NCBI RefSeq assembly: GCF_001294465.1
Contig: NZ_LGAA01000016.1
Span: forward strand, 62,001-126,000
Direction: 5' to 3'
DNA from: Moellerella wisconsensis ATCC 35017
Lineage (GTDB): Bacteria; Pseudomonadota; Gammaproteobacteria; Enterobacterales; Enterobacteriaceae
Length of the DNA: 64,000 bases
Below the pieces are notes generated by a model that saw only the letters and a program-made list of their open reading frames with translations, searched no databases and had not been told where the DNA came from. Numbering within the stretch: position 1 is the stretch's first letter; every line of letters starts with the position of its first letter. The position numbers and the translations under genes were made by a program. Shown one piece after another: positions 56,530 through 64,000 of the stretch.

Positions 56530-56605
56530 GGGCGATTAGCTCAGTTGGTAGAGCACCTCCCTTACAAGGAGGGGGTCACTGGTTCGAGCCCGGTATCGCC
56601 CACCA
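56530..56605 (+). tRNA. valY: tRNA-Val(TAC), copy 3
   Basis: 76 nt with CCA, anticodon TAC, identical to copy 1. Confidence 0.97.
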
Positions 56606-56636
56606 CTTCATAAAAAATAAGTTAATATTTTTAGAT

Positions 56637-56712
56637 GGGTCGTTAGCTCAGTTGGTAGAGCAGTTGACTTTTAATCAATTGGTCGCAGGTTCGAATCCTG
56701 CACGACCCACCA
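56637..56712 (+). tRNA. lysV: tRNA-Lys(TTT), copy 1
   Basis: 76 nt with CCA. Acceptor GGGTCGT pairs with ACGACCC. Anticodon loop CTTTTAA gives TTT. E. coli has valU-valX-valY-lysV in the same order. Confidence 0.97.
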
Positions 56713-56752
56713 CTTAAATCTATTATAATATTTAAATTAGCCATATCTAGAT

Positions 56753-56828
56753 GGGTCGTTAGCTCAGTTGGTAGAGCAGTTGACTTTTAATCAATTGGTC
56801 GCAGGTTCGAATCCTGCACGACCCACCA
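56753..56828 (+). tRNA. tRNA-Lys(TTT), copy 2
   Basis: 76 nt with CCA, identical to copy 1, 40 bp after it. It is an extra lysine gene relative to the E. coli operon. Its 3' end lies 13 bp from a 9-bp tandem repeat. Confidence 0.97.
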
Positions 56829-56841
56829 TCTAAATAAAATC

Positions 56842-57066
56842 TTCAACACCTTCAACACCTTCAACACCTTCAACACCTTCAACACCTTCAACACCTTCAA
56901 CACCTTCAACACCTTCAACACCTTCAACACCTTCAACACCTTCAACACCTTCAACACCTTCAACACCTTCAACACCTTCAACACCTTCAACACCTTCAAC
57001 ACCTTCAACACCTTCAACACCTTCAACACCTTCAACACCTTCAACACCTTCAACATCATCAATACC
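56842..57066. repeat. 9-bp tandem repeat, about 25 copies
   Basis: TTCAACACC is repeated perfectly 23 times (56842-57048), then one copy with a single change (TTCAACATC) and one more degenerate copy. A minus-strand reading frame through it (Val-Leu-Lys repeats) also crosses the tRNA-Lys gene and is not credible as a protein. It is a probable variable-number tandem repeat directly downstream of the tRNA operon. Confidence 0.97.
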
Positions 57067-58654
57067 TTCAAAAATTTTTGTTACATAGCATTAATCATGT
57101 ATCTATTACCTTGTTAAAATGCTTATTTTTGTGTGTCTATTAATTGTTTTAATATAAAGCGTTGAATTATATGGTTATTACCAGGTCGTATGATTAAATT
57201 TTATTTTAGAGGGATAAATTATTTTTATTTAGTGAATAAAGTGAAATATCATGTTTTTCTCATCATTATATTTTTTATGGGAGCAGTATCACTATGAGAT
57301 TGAAATGAATATATATATATTCTATAGCTAATTTCTTTCATAAAATTAATCTATCAATAATAGAGATTTAGATGTGGTTAATTTGATTTATCAGTATATA
57401 TATGATTGTTTTTTATCAATAAATCAATAGCTATTTTTATAGTACCCCATAGATAGATAATAATTAATTTCGTTTAATATGAGGTTATTTGTTTATATAT
57501 ATTAATATTTTGAATTTCCATCTCATATTTATAGCATCAAATAGCTTTATGTTCTCTATTTTAATGTTTTTTAATTGCTTAATTTCATATTATGCTCTAA
57601 TTAAGATTGAAATTTGGTTTTTTGTTTCATATTTAAGTCGATAATTAAAATAATAATTGTAGTTTGTTTTGTTTAGAATTATTAATTACCTATAATATGC
57701 GTAATTACTATGTCGTAGTAGCTGTTGTCAGTATAAGGATAATAAAGGCCGATCTTAATTAGATGGTCTTATTTAAATAACCTAATACTAATTTTTTGAA
57801 GATTATTAACATAGTAAATATCATTTTATAATAATAGCTGTGTGTTTTATAAATTTTAGATATGTAACTACATACTTTCACTATAGCCTTATTATTAGTT
57901 ATTTATTTCAACTAAGATGAGTTAAATTGTTATTTCATAGACGGAGGATCTTTTGCTGGGTGTTTTAGTCAATTGGAGTTGTAAAAGTCGGATTTTGTGG
58001 CTATATAATTAAAGTTGTAAGCTGTTATTAATTAATATTAATTATCGATACGAGGTAGGAATTATTTTTATAATAGAATCAGTTATACAGCATAAATATA
58101 TCAATATAACTTATTGATATTAAGAAAAATAAATGTATATATTGAAAATTACTATATATATTTACTTAGGTTTACATTACTGCGTGGTCTGATATGGGTA
58201 AAGCACTCTTTTAATGATTAAACTTATGTGTAATCATTAATATTGTTACAGTGTTAAATTATACTATTTATTTTGATTTTTTTTAGGTTTTTTATCGGTG
58301 TAAAATAATTAATTCAGTTGATTATATGGTTAATATACCCCTGGATAGCATACGGTTAATTTCACTCATACAGTGAGTTTTTTTGCTAAATATTTGATTT
58401 TATTGCTTATATTGTTTTAAATTGTGGGGTGTTAAATGATGCTCATATTTAGTTACAAATGTTAATTGTCATATTGTGATTAGTTGAAACTAATTACGCG
58501 GCTAGTATATCATCCTCAACGAAATATAAGGTTTAAATATAGTTATTAACTTCTAAATGCCTTATTATTAAATAAACATAACAATAAAAAGACACAGAAT
58601 TCACCTGCTGATTTTTTATTACCATTAATTTTATAAATTGAAGCGAGAATGTTT
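57067..58654. other. Very AT-rich gene-free region
   Basis: About 1.6 kb with no ORF of note and composition well above the AT content of the flanking genes, including runs such as ATATATATATAT near 57309. A short hairpin ACTCA/TGAGT followed by seven T lies near 58367. It probably contains the upstream control region of the regulator at 58655. Such DNA is a typical H-NS target, which is inference. Confidence 0.6.
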
Positions 58655-58948
58655 ATGAATACGAAATATCCTGTCGCTTGTGCCGTTGGACAAAAAATTA
58701 AGTCACTGAGAAAATCTCAAGGTTATACAGTATTTCAATTAGCTAAAGAGATTGATATCAGTGAGCAACAATTGTTTCGTTATGAGCGAGGCGTTAACCG
58801 AATAGATATTGATTGCCTAGTTAAGGTATTGAAAATATTAGATGTTAATATGGGTGACTTTTTTGAGGATATCTTAAAAGAAAGCGCTAACGAAGAAGAC
58901 GGTGGCGACGCTAAAGTGTTTAGTGACTCAATCTATCCTTTGCTCTAA
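58655..58948 (+). CDS. MrpJ-like XRE-family regulator
   Basis: 97 residues from the ATG at 58655, which lies 7 bp after AGCGAG; an ATG two codons upstream is too close to that site. A helix-turn-helix domain spans about residues 8-65 (GQKIKSLRKSQGYTVFQLA, then SEQQLFRYERGVNRIDIDCL). The SEQQLFRYERGVNRI segment is characteristic of MrpJ-type regulators of Proteus and Photorhabdus, which repress motility and control fimbrial operons. No fimbrial gene is in view. A terminator follows. Confidence 0.8.
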   Translation: MNTKYPVACAVGQKIKSLRKSQGYTVFQLAKEIDISEQQLFRYERGVNRIDIDCLVKVLKILDVNMGDFFEDILKESANEEDGGDAKVFSDSIYPLL

Positions 58949-59108
58949 TAATTTATGTTCCATAGCAGAAATAAAAACAAGCTATAAATAGCTTATCTGG
59001 ATGAGTATTTGCTTATAAATTGTATTTAATTTCTATAATGTATAGTTATTTTTTAATGAAAATTAGCATAAAAAACATTCAGTAAAGTCAAAATAATTAC
59101 TTATATCT

Positions 59109-59142
59109 AATATAGACTCCCATTAAGGAGTCTATATTTTTT
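59109..59142 (+). terminator. Terminator after the MrpJ-like gene
   Basis: AATATAGACTCC (59109-59120) and GGAGTCTATATT (59127-59138) form a perfect 12-bp stem with a 6-nt loop, followed by T. Confidence 0.85.
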
Positions 59143-59490
59143 GTGATAGTGATATATTTATCTATAAATATAGAATATGGTTATTTTTTATATTGATATT
59201 TTTGTTTTTATATTATGGTGAAAATTAAATATCTAATTTTTTATAGATAATCATAACAAGGTCTGTAGTAAAATGATTGAATACGTTAATTATTATTGGT
59301 AAATAATGATCAAAAACTAAAATATTAGACAGCAATCTTTTTAATTGAAAAATTATGGCAGAGTTAATTTTATACTGTGGCAGATTGTACCATTTACTCG
59401 GGTATTTATTTTGTGCTATTTCATGCGTGATTAGAGGATGGCTATGTTGTCATTGGTTTCGTAAAAAATGAAGCTGGCGTGTGATGGAAT

Positions 59491-59870
59491 CTAATTTAAA
59501 CTCAATTGATCTAGCATTTGCGTGATTAATCTTCGTGAAGCATTGTTAGAAATTAGACCGTTTTTCATAAATGTTAGATCATTTAATGTTGTGATGGCGG
59601 TAACCGGACCTACAGTGATTGTGTTATCAATGGATACGAAATTATCAGTTTTTTATAATCTTTGTGGCTGCGATACCGTAGCCTATACATAAATCAACTC
59701 GCGTATATATTTTGAAAAAGCACGTATTATCATCATATACATTATCCTTTTTTGGGCTGACTCTATTCTATAGTGCTACTGAAAACTGGAACGGTAACAC
59801 ACTCAGCATAGGCTTTATCGATAATAAAAACTTGATTATCAGTCGTATCTATAATTATTGACTTTAAGGC
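59491..59870 (-). pseudogene. Decayed gene, possibly a LysR-type effector domain
   Basis: On the minus strand, protein-like stretches appear in successive frames. ECVTVPVFSSTIE ends in a stop. DNTCFFKIYTRVDLCIGYGIA follows in a shifted frame. Then, after another shift, NFVSIDNTITVGPVTAITTL leads to the final segment MKNGLISNNASRRLITQMLD and a stop at 59491. The better GC content and amino-acid mix here stand out against the flanking DNA. I do not recognise the family with confidence; a LysR-type substrate domain is one possibility. Confidence 0.4.
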
Positions 59871-59902
59871 TAAGATTAAAATTATACTGATATAATCATT
59901 TC

Positions 59903-59950
59903 TGTTGGATTGTTGGATTGTTGGATTGTTGGATTGTTGGATTGTTGGAT
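59903..59950. repeat. 8-bp tandem repeat, six perfect copies
   Basis: TGTTGGAT is repeated six times without error. Because 8 is not a multiple of 3, copy-number change would shift a reading frame, the form of phase-variation tracts. No intact ORF now runs through it. Confidence 0.95.
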
Positions 59951-60264
59951 TATAAAAATATAAATAACCGATAATCTTTCGAACTTAGTAATATTCCGCT
60001 GCATGGTGGGAAGATCGAATCTAGTGTTGCTAGTGGAAATTTCATCATAGAGACACTTAGTGGTGTAATATACAGTTTTGCTTAGTTAAAGATTGTATCT
60101 GATAAAATAAGCTATATTTTTTGATCGTCAATTCAATCTATAATATTGAAAAAGATTAATTGATATTAGATTTGATCGCCAATATTTGGTGTATTCATAG
60201 TAGTGATAAATTTCAGTTGCTCGTTGCATATTTGAAAATTAAATTACTGTGAATAAATTAGTAG

Positions 60265-60297
60265 ATGCTTTGTTACTAACTGAACAAAGCATTTTTA
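60265..60297. terminator. Hairpin downstream of clpV
   Basis: ATGCTTTGTT (60265-60274) and AACAAAGCAT (60283-60292) form a perfect 10-bp stem. The T-run is on the plus strand, so it best suits plus-strand transcripts; it lies 30 bp after the clpV stop on the other strand. Confidence 0.55.
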
Positions 60298-60321
60298 AAG
60301 AGATTCTAGGCATTAATAAGA

Positions 60322-62943
60322 TTAATATGTTGTAGTGCTATTATTTATTATAGCTATAAACTCATGATTTTTAACAGATAATGTAATTATTGAAATATCA
60401 TCACCATGGGCAGTATATTGCAGTAATAGCAATGATAAAGGCGGTAGTAACGCTCCATCAATGATTGATTCTAAGATTCTGGCCCCATTCTCTGATCGAT
60501 TAGCACGAATTAAAATCTCGTTATAGACCTCATCCTCAATTATAACTTCAGCATTAAATCGATGTTTTAAACGATTCTCTAAATAGCTTAATTTATCTTG
60601 CACAATTAAGGTTAATGTCGCTTGATTTAGCGGTAGATAGGGAATGATTTCCATACGAGCGAGTAAAGCAGGACGAAAAAAACGTGTAAGTTCAGGATAG
60701 AGCGCATCACGTAATAGGTCTGGTTGATCTGCATTATCAACAATAATCTGGTCGCCTAAATTAGAGGTTAAGAAAAAAGCAATATTTTTACAATCAATAA
60801 TGCGGCCTTCGCCATCCGCTAATTCACCTTTATCAAAAGCTTGATAGAATAAATTTAAGATATCAGGATGAGCTTTTTCAACTTCATCTAATAGAACGAC
60901 TGAATATGGCTTGCGTCGAATAGCTTCAGTTAATATTCCACCCTCACCGAAACCGACATAGCCAGGAGGCGCTCCTATCAGGCGTGATATCGTATGTTTT
61001 TCTTGAAACTCTGACATATTTATAACCGTTAGATATTGGTTACCGCCAAACATTAATTGGGCAATTTGTATAACAGTTTCTGTTTTTCCAACACCACTGG
61101 GACCAGCCAATAAAAATGCACCTAATGGGCGACCAGAACGGCGTAAATCTGCTCTGGCAGTGAGTAAATGTTTATGTAAATCAGCAATAGCTAATGCTTG
61201 GCCTTTGATTGATTGCTCAAGATAGCGAGGTAATTCAGTCACAACCGATAAAGCATCCTGAGATAACCGATTGAGTGGAACACCCGTCCATTCTGCAATA
61301 ACTGCGGCGACTTGGTGCTTATCAACATGTGGAGAAATAAGCATCGAGCATTGTTGGAGTTTATCTAACTCATTAGTTAATTGATTAAGTTGCAGCTTAA
61401 TGGCGGCTATATTATTTACATCATGACAATTATCGCTGATTAACTCACTAAGTTGAGAGCGTAATCTAATGATTTGATTGACTAGATTTTGTTGAGTTTC
61501 CCAATCATTTTGTAAACTAGTCAGTTGTTGTTTTAATTCTTCAGATTTATTGGTTAATTTAGATAAACGCTCGGTATGGTTATGCAAACCTAATTGTTGT
61601 TCATGAACTAATAAATCTTGCTCCATAGAATATTGATATAGCTTAGTTTTTAATGTTGAAAGCTTTTTTGGTGGCGAGGTCAAATTAATTGCGGTACGTG
61701 CACAGGCGGTATCTAAAACATCAATTGCTTTATCCGGTAATTGACGGCCAGACAGATAACGTGCGCTTAATTCTGCACAGGCACATACGGCCTCATCGTC
61801 AATAAATACTCCATGTGCAGATTCATAAACTGCTCGTAATCCTCGCATTATAATAGTTGCTTCAGCGGCTGTAGGCTCTTTTACTGGCACTTGTTCAAAG
61901 CGTCGAGTAAGCGCTGCATCTTTTTCAAAGTATTTCTTATATTCATTCCAGGTTGTAGCTGCTATTGTTTTTAGCTCACCACGTGCAAGGGCTGGTTTTA
62001 ATAAATTAGATACATCCAATCCTCCTTGAGCATTGCCAGTACCAATTAATGTATGTGCCTCATCAATGAACAAAATAATAGGCTGAGCAGATTGGTTTAT
62101 TTCCTGAATAATTCCTTTAAATCGTTTTTCAAATTCCCCCTTAACCGCAGCACCCGCTTGCATTGCAGCAAGATCAAGCATCAATAATTGACTATTTTTG
62201 AGTTTTTCTGGTACATCATTAGCGATAATACGTAGAGCAAGCCCTTCAATTAATGCACTTTTTCCAACTCCAGGCTCACCAACGACGATTGGATTATTTT
62301 TTCTTCGTCGGCACAGAATATCAATTAATAAATCAATTTCATGATCTCGACAGAGCACCGGATCGAAGCGTCCGTCAGCAGCTTGCTGAGTCATATCTTG
62401 ACTAAATCGTGATAAAAGACTCTCTGAAGAAACCGTTGCCATTATGCTATCGCGGCTTTCTGCAGTATTTTCAATAGAATTTGATAGCCAGTTATTAAAG
62501 CTGAGTTTAAATTGTTCCCGGTTAATAGGCGTTAATAATTCAGCTGCTGGACGAGATAGATACCGGTAAGGTGTTTGCAACAGGGTCAGTAACATTACTC
62601 CAGAGCGCAGTTGAGAATGCTGCATTTCCGCAGAAGCTAGTAGCCAACTATCTTTTAACCATTCAACAAGTAATGGTGAAAAGCTTGGAGACTCTTGGGA
62701 TATTAATTGATGTGGGGGGGTAAAATAACTTAGTTGAGTGATGAACTTATCAATGTGAATTTTTGATTTCTCACAAATTAGAGGTACATCACTAAGAGAT
62801 ACATCGAGTAATTGCAATAAAAAAAGTGAAACTGTAATTTCAGATTGTTGTTCATGCACACAGCGGGCCGCCGCATTTTCCATTGCTTGGCGTGTGACAG
62901 GATTAAGTCGGTTAATCAGAGTGGAAAGATCTATTTGGATCAT
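60322..62943 (-). CDS. clpV: Type VI secretion AAA+ ATPase ClpV/TssH
   Basis: 873 residues. An N-terminal Clp repeat domain (about 10-150) is followed by AAA+ domain 1 (Walker A GEPGVGKS at 222-229, Walker [13 protein letters not shown]), a coiled-coil middle domain (about 420-540) and AAA+ domain 2 (Walker A GPSGVGKT, Walker [14 protein letters not shown]). The start [22 protein letters not shown] and the ClpV-type linker distinguish it from ClpB. ClpV disassembles contracted TssBC sheaths. No other T6SS gene is in the window: it is flanked by degenerate DNA and tRNA-Arg. Confidence 0.92.
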   Translation of the reverse strand: MIQIDLSTLINRLNPVTRQAMENAAARCVHEQQSEITVSLFLLQLLDVSLSDVPLICEKSKIHIDKFITQLSYFTPPHQLISQESPSFSPLLVEWLKDSWLLASAEMQHSQLRSGVMLLTLLQTPYRYLSRPAAELLTPINREQFKLSFNNWLSNSIENTAESRDSIMATVSSESLLSRFSQDMTQQAADGRFDPVLCRDHEIDLLIDILCRRRKNNPIVVGEPGVGKSALIEGLALRIIANDVPEKLKNSQLLMLDLAAMQAGAAVKGEFEKRFKGIIQEINQSAQPIILFIDEAHTLIGTGNAQGGLDVSNLLKPALARGELKTIAATTWNEYKKYFEKDAALTRRFEQVPVKEPTAAEATIIMRGLRAVYESAHGVFIDDEAVCACAELSARYLSGRQLPDKAIDVLDTACARTAINLTSPPKKLSTLKTKLYQYSMEQDLLVHEQQLGLHNHTERLSKLTNKSEELKQQLTSLQNDWETQQNLVNQIIRLRSQLSELISDNCHDVNNIAAIKLQLNQLTNELDKLQQCSMLISPHVDKHQVAAVIAEWTGVPLNRLSQDALSVVTELPRYLEQSIKGQALAIADLHKHLLTARADLRRSGRPLGAFLLAGPSGVGKTETVIQIAQLMFGGNQYLTVINMSEFQEKHTISRLIGAPPGYVGFGEGGILTEAIRRKPYSVVLLDEVEKAHPDILNLFYQAFDKGELADGEGRIIDCKNIAFFLTSNLGDQIIVDNADQPDLLRDALYPELTRFFRPALLARMEIIPYLPLNQATLTLIVQDKLSYLENRLKHRFNAEVIIEDEVYNEILIRANRSENGARILESIIDGALLPPLSLLLLQYTAHGDDISIITLSVKNHEFIAIINNSTTTY

Positions 62944-63169
62944 CAGTGCATCCTAGCTAATTGATGGATAGAAAGTGATTAACTCAGAGAATTACTTATC
63001 GAATACTGAGTTGTGGCTAGAATGTATATCGGCAAGAATAGAGGATTTTCTAATATTTATAGTTCATTCAATTAACTATTTATCAGTAACTAGCCTTAGA
63101 ATAAATAAGAATAGTCTATTGTGATAATGGCCAGAATCTGAAAAATTCCCTATGAATAGATGTAACAAC

Positions 63170-63198
63170 TTGATTTACATAGAGGGTGGCGGTATCAT
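63170..63198 (+). promoter_or_regulatory. Promoter of tRNA-Arg
   Basis: TTGATT (63170-63175), a 17-bp spacer and TATCAT (63193-63198), about 35 bp before the mature tRNA. Confidence 0.65.
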
Positions 63199-63233
63199 TA
63201 TCGCCGCTTAGCACACCGGTTATTATAGTTGAT

Positions 63234-63308
63234 GTCCTCTTAGTTAAATGGATATAACAAGCCCCTCCTAAGGGCTAATTGCAGGTTCGATTCCTGCAGG
63301 GGACACCA
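63234..63308 (+). tRNA. argW: tRNA-Arg(CCT)
   Basis: 75 nt with CCA. Acceptor GTCCTCT pairs with AGGGGAC (one G-U pair). The anticodon loop CTCCTAA gives CCT. It matches E. coli argW closely. In E. coli this gene is an attachment site for prophages and islands. Confidence 0.95.
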
Positions 63309-63659
63309 TAACCGAGTTCGTTGCAGTTCACCTCAGTCTGCTAAATCCTTTTGTAATCGGCATCTCCAAATAAATCCTGTTCGTTATAGTTCGCATTAGT
63401 TCGTTGACAGCCGCATGCCATCTTGGGTAGATTTTGGGGAAATATTTTTCCCAATGTTAACCGTAAAATAGATCGTAGTAGCAAAGAGCAAAGATAAGCC
63501 AAATCGATTAAACTGCGTAGCAAATTATATATTCTAAAAATAAGTTAAGAGATATTGCCTAGTAAAAGGCAGTGAAAGAGATTATATATAATAGTAGTAA
63601 AGTTGGTTTTATCTCAATTGAGATACTATTGATATATTCTTAATTAGGGTGGGGGGGAT
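63309..63659. other. Region between tRNA-Arg and blc
   Basis: 351 bp with no credible gene. The first 100 bp contain GTTCG repeats that look like integrase arm sites. A run of seven G lies just before blc. Confidence 0.5.
63316..63405. repeat. Phased GTTCG repeats beside tRNA-Arg (possible att arm region)
   Basis: GTTCGTT occurs at 63316 and again at 63379; GTTCGC follows at 63389 and GTTCGTT at 63399. The last three start exactly 10 bp apart, so they lie on one face of the helix. Their position just after the tRNA 3' end suggests arm-type integrase sites of an element that used this tRNA. No integrase is present in the window. Confidence 0.5.
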
Positions 63660-64000
63660 ATGTTTCGATCATTTTTTATTTTGTTAAGTTCATTTCTGAT
63701 TAACGGGTGCAGCGTTAAAGTACCAAGTGATATTGATCCAATTAAGAACTTTGATTTATCGCGTTATCTAGGGGAGTGGTATGAGGTTGCTAGAATTGAC
63801 AACCGTTTTGAGAAGGGATTAACTCAAGTTTCTGCAAATTATTCTCTACGTGAAGATGGTGGCGTTAAAGTTGTTAATAAAGGTTGGAGCGCGACTAAAA
63901 AAGATTGGAAGGAAAGCATCGGAAAAGCCTATTTTGTTGAATCTCCGCAAACGGGAGCGCTAAAAGTTTCATTTTTTGGTCCTTTTTATGGTGGATATAA
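63660..64000 (+). CDS. blc: Outer-membrane lipocalin Blc, N-terminal part (runs off the window)
   Basis: 113 residues are visible. A signal peptide with lipobox LINGC near residue 18 is followed by the lipocalin signature YLGEWYEVARIDNRFEKGL (the GxW motif), then NYSLREDGGVKVVNKG, YFVES and FFGPFYGGY. It is typical of bacterial lipocalin Blc, an outer-membrane lipoprotein binding lysophospholipids. A G-rich ribosome binding region precedes the ATG. Confidence 0.93.
   Translation, partial: MFRSFFILLSSFLINGCSVKVPSDIDPIKNFDLSRYLGEWYEVARIDNRFEKGLTQVSANYSLREDGGVKVVNKGWSATKKDWKESIGKAYFVESPQTGALKVSFFGPFYGGY

Larger units (their letters stand above)
59143..60321. other. Degenerate AT-rich region before clpV
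   Basis: About 1.2 kb with no intact gene. It holds a decayed minus-strand gene (59491-59870), an 8-bp tandem repeat (59903-59950) and a hairpin (60265-60292). Confidence 0.6.

Noticed and set aside
56511-56717. Plus-strand ORF across the tRNA-Val/tRNA-Lys genes
   Set aside because: It lies entirely on structural tRNA sequence; such frames arise by chance in tRNA arrays.
56842-57066. Repeat array considered as CRISPR
   Set aside because: Units are 9 bp and contiguous with no spacers, so it is a simple tandem repeat.
56787-57071. Minus-strand ORF of Val-Leu-Lys repeats
   Set aside because: It is the tandem repeat read in one frame and continues into tRNA-Lys; there is no ribosome binding site or plausible protein character.
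63341-63523. Minus-strand ORF downstream of tRNA-Arg, considered as an integrase fragment
   Set aside because: The translation shows no integrase motif (no DUF4102 or R-H-R-Y signatures) and no other recognisable domain.

Overview
This is a low-GC enterobacterial chromosome segment. Proteins and much of the gene order match the E. coli suhB-isc-hisS-der, hemF-cys, pts-cysK-zipA-ligA and gltX/tRNA neighbourhoods. The AT-rich intergenic DNA, a MrpJ-like regulator, a protealysin-like protease and a HpmA-like TPS domain suggest Morganellaceae (Proteus/Providencia/Photorhabdus relatives). That placement is inference, and I cannot fix the genus.

Layout. 1-9740: suhB (partial), trmJ, the Fe-S assembly genes iscR-iscS-iscU-iscA-hscB-hscA-fdx-iscX, pepB, and an sseB reduced to its C-terminal domain. 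10181-17707: yfhM (bacterial alpha-2-macroglobulin) and its usual partner pbpC. 17998-27489: ndk, rlmN, rodZ, ispG, hisS, yfgM, bamB, der in the E. coli order. After der the order jumps. A protealysin-like M4 metalloprotease and hemF (both minus strand) lie next, followed by ypeA, yfeY, yfeX, and cysP-cysT-cysW-cysA with cysM (sulfate/thiosulfate uptake and cysteine synthesis). 37849-42119 is a complete melibiose regulon (melB, melA, divergent melR) placed between cysM and crr. 42278-46290 is the PTS operon ptsH-ptsI-crr (minus strand) and cysK, then cysZ, zipA, ligA, nupC, ypeB. 52841-56828: two tRNA-Ala, an orphan two-partner-secretion domain protein, gltX, three tRNA-Val and two tRNA-Lys.

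The last 7 kb is accessory-like. Right after the second tRNA-Lys there is a 9-bp tandem repeat of about 25 copies. Then come 1.6 kb of very AT-rich DNA without genes, a MrpJ-like XRE regulator, a decayed gene, a perfect 6 x 8-bp repeat, and an orphan T6SS ATPase gene (clpV/tssH) with no other T6SS gene in view. tRNA-Arg(CCT) follows, flanked by 10-bp-phased GTTCG repeats that look like integrase arm sites, and then the start of a blc lipocalin.

How the genes work together: sulfur is a theme. CysPTWA, CysZ, CysK and CysM supply cysteine, IscS takes its sulfur, and IscU/IscA/HscBA/Fdx build clusters used by clients here such as IspG, RlmN and IscR. The isc promoter carries two abutting IscR type-1 sites. 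A terminator-like hairpin in an unusually long iscU-iscA gap may split the operon. The PTS protein EIIA-Glc (Crr) is a known inhibitor of MelB, so the acquired sugar system sits beside its own regulator.
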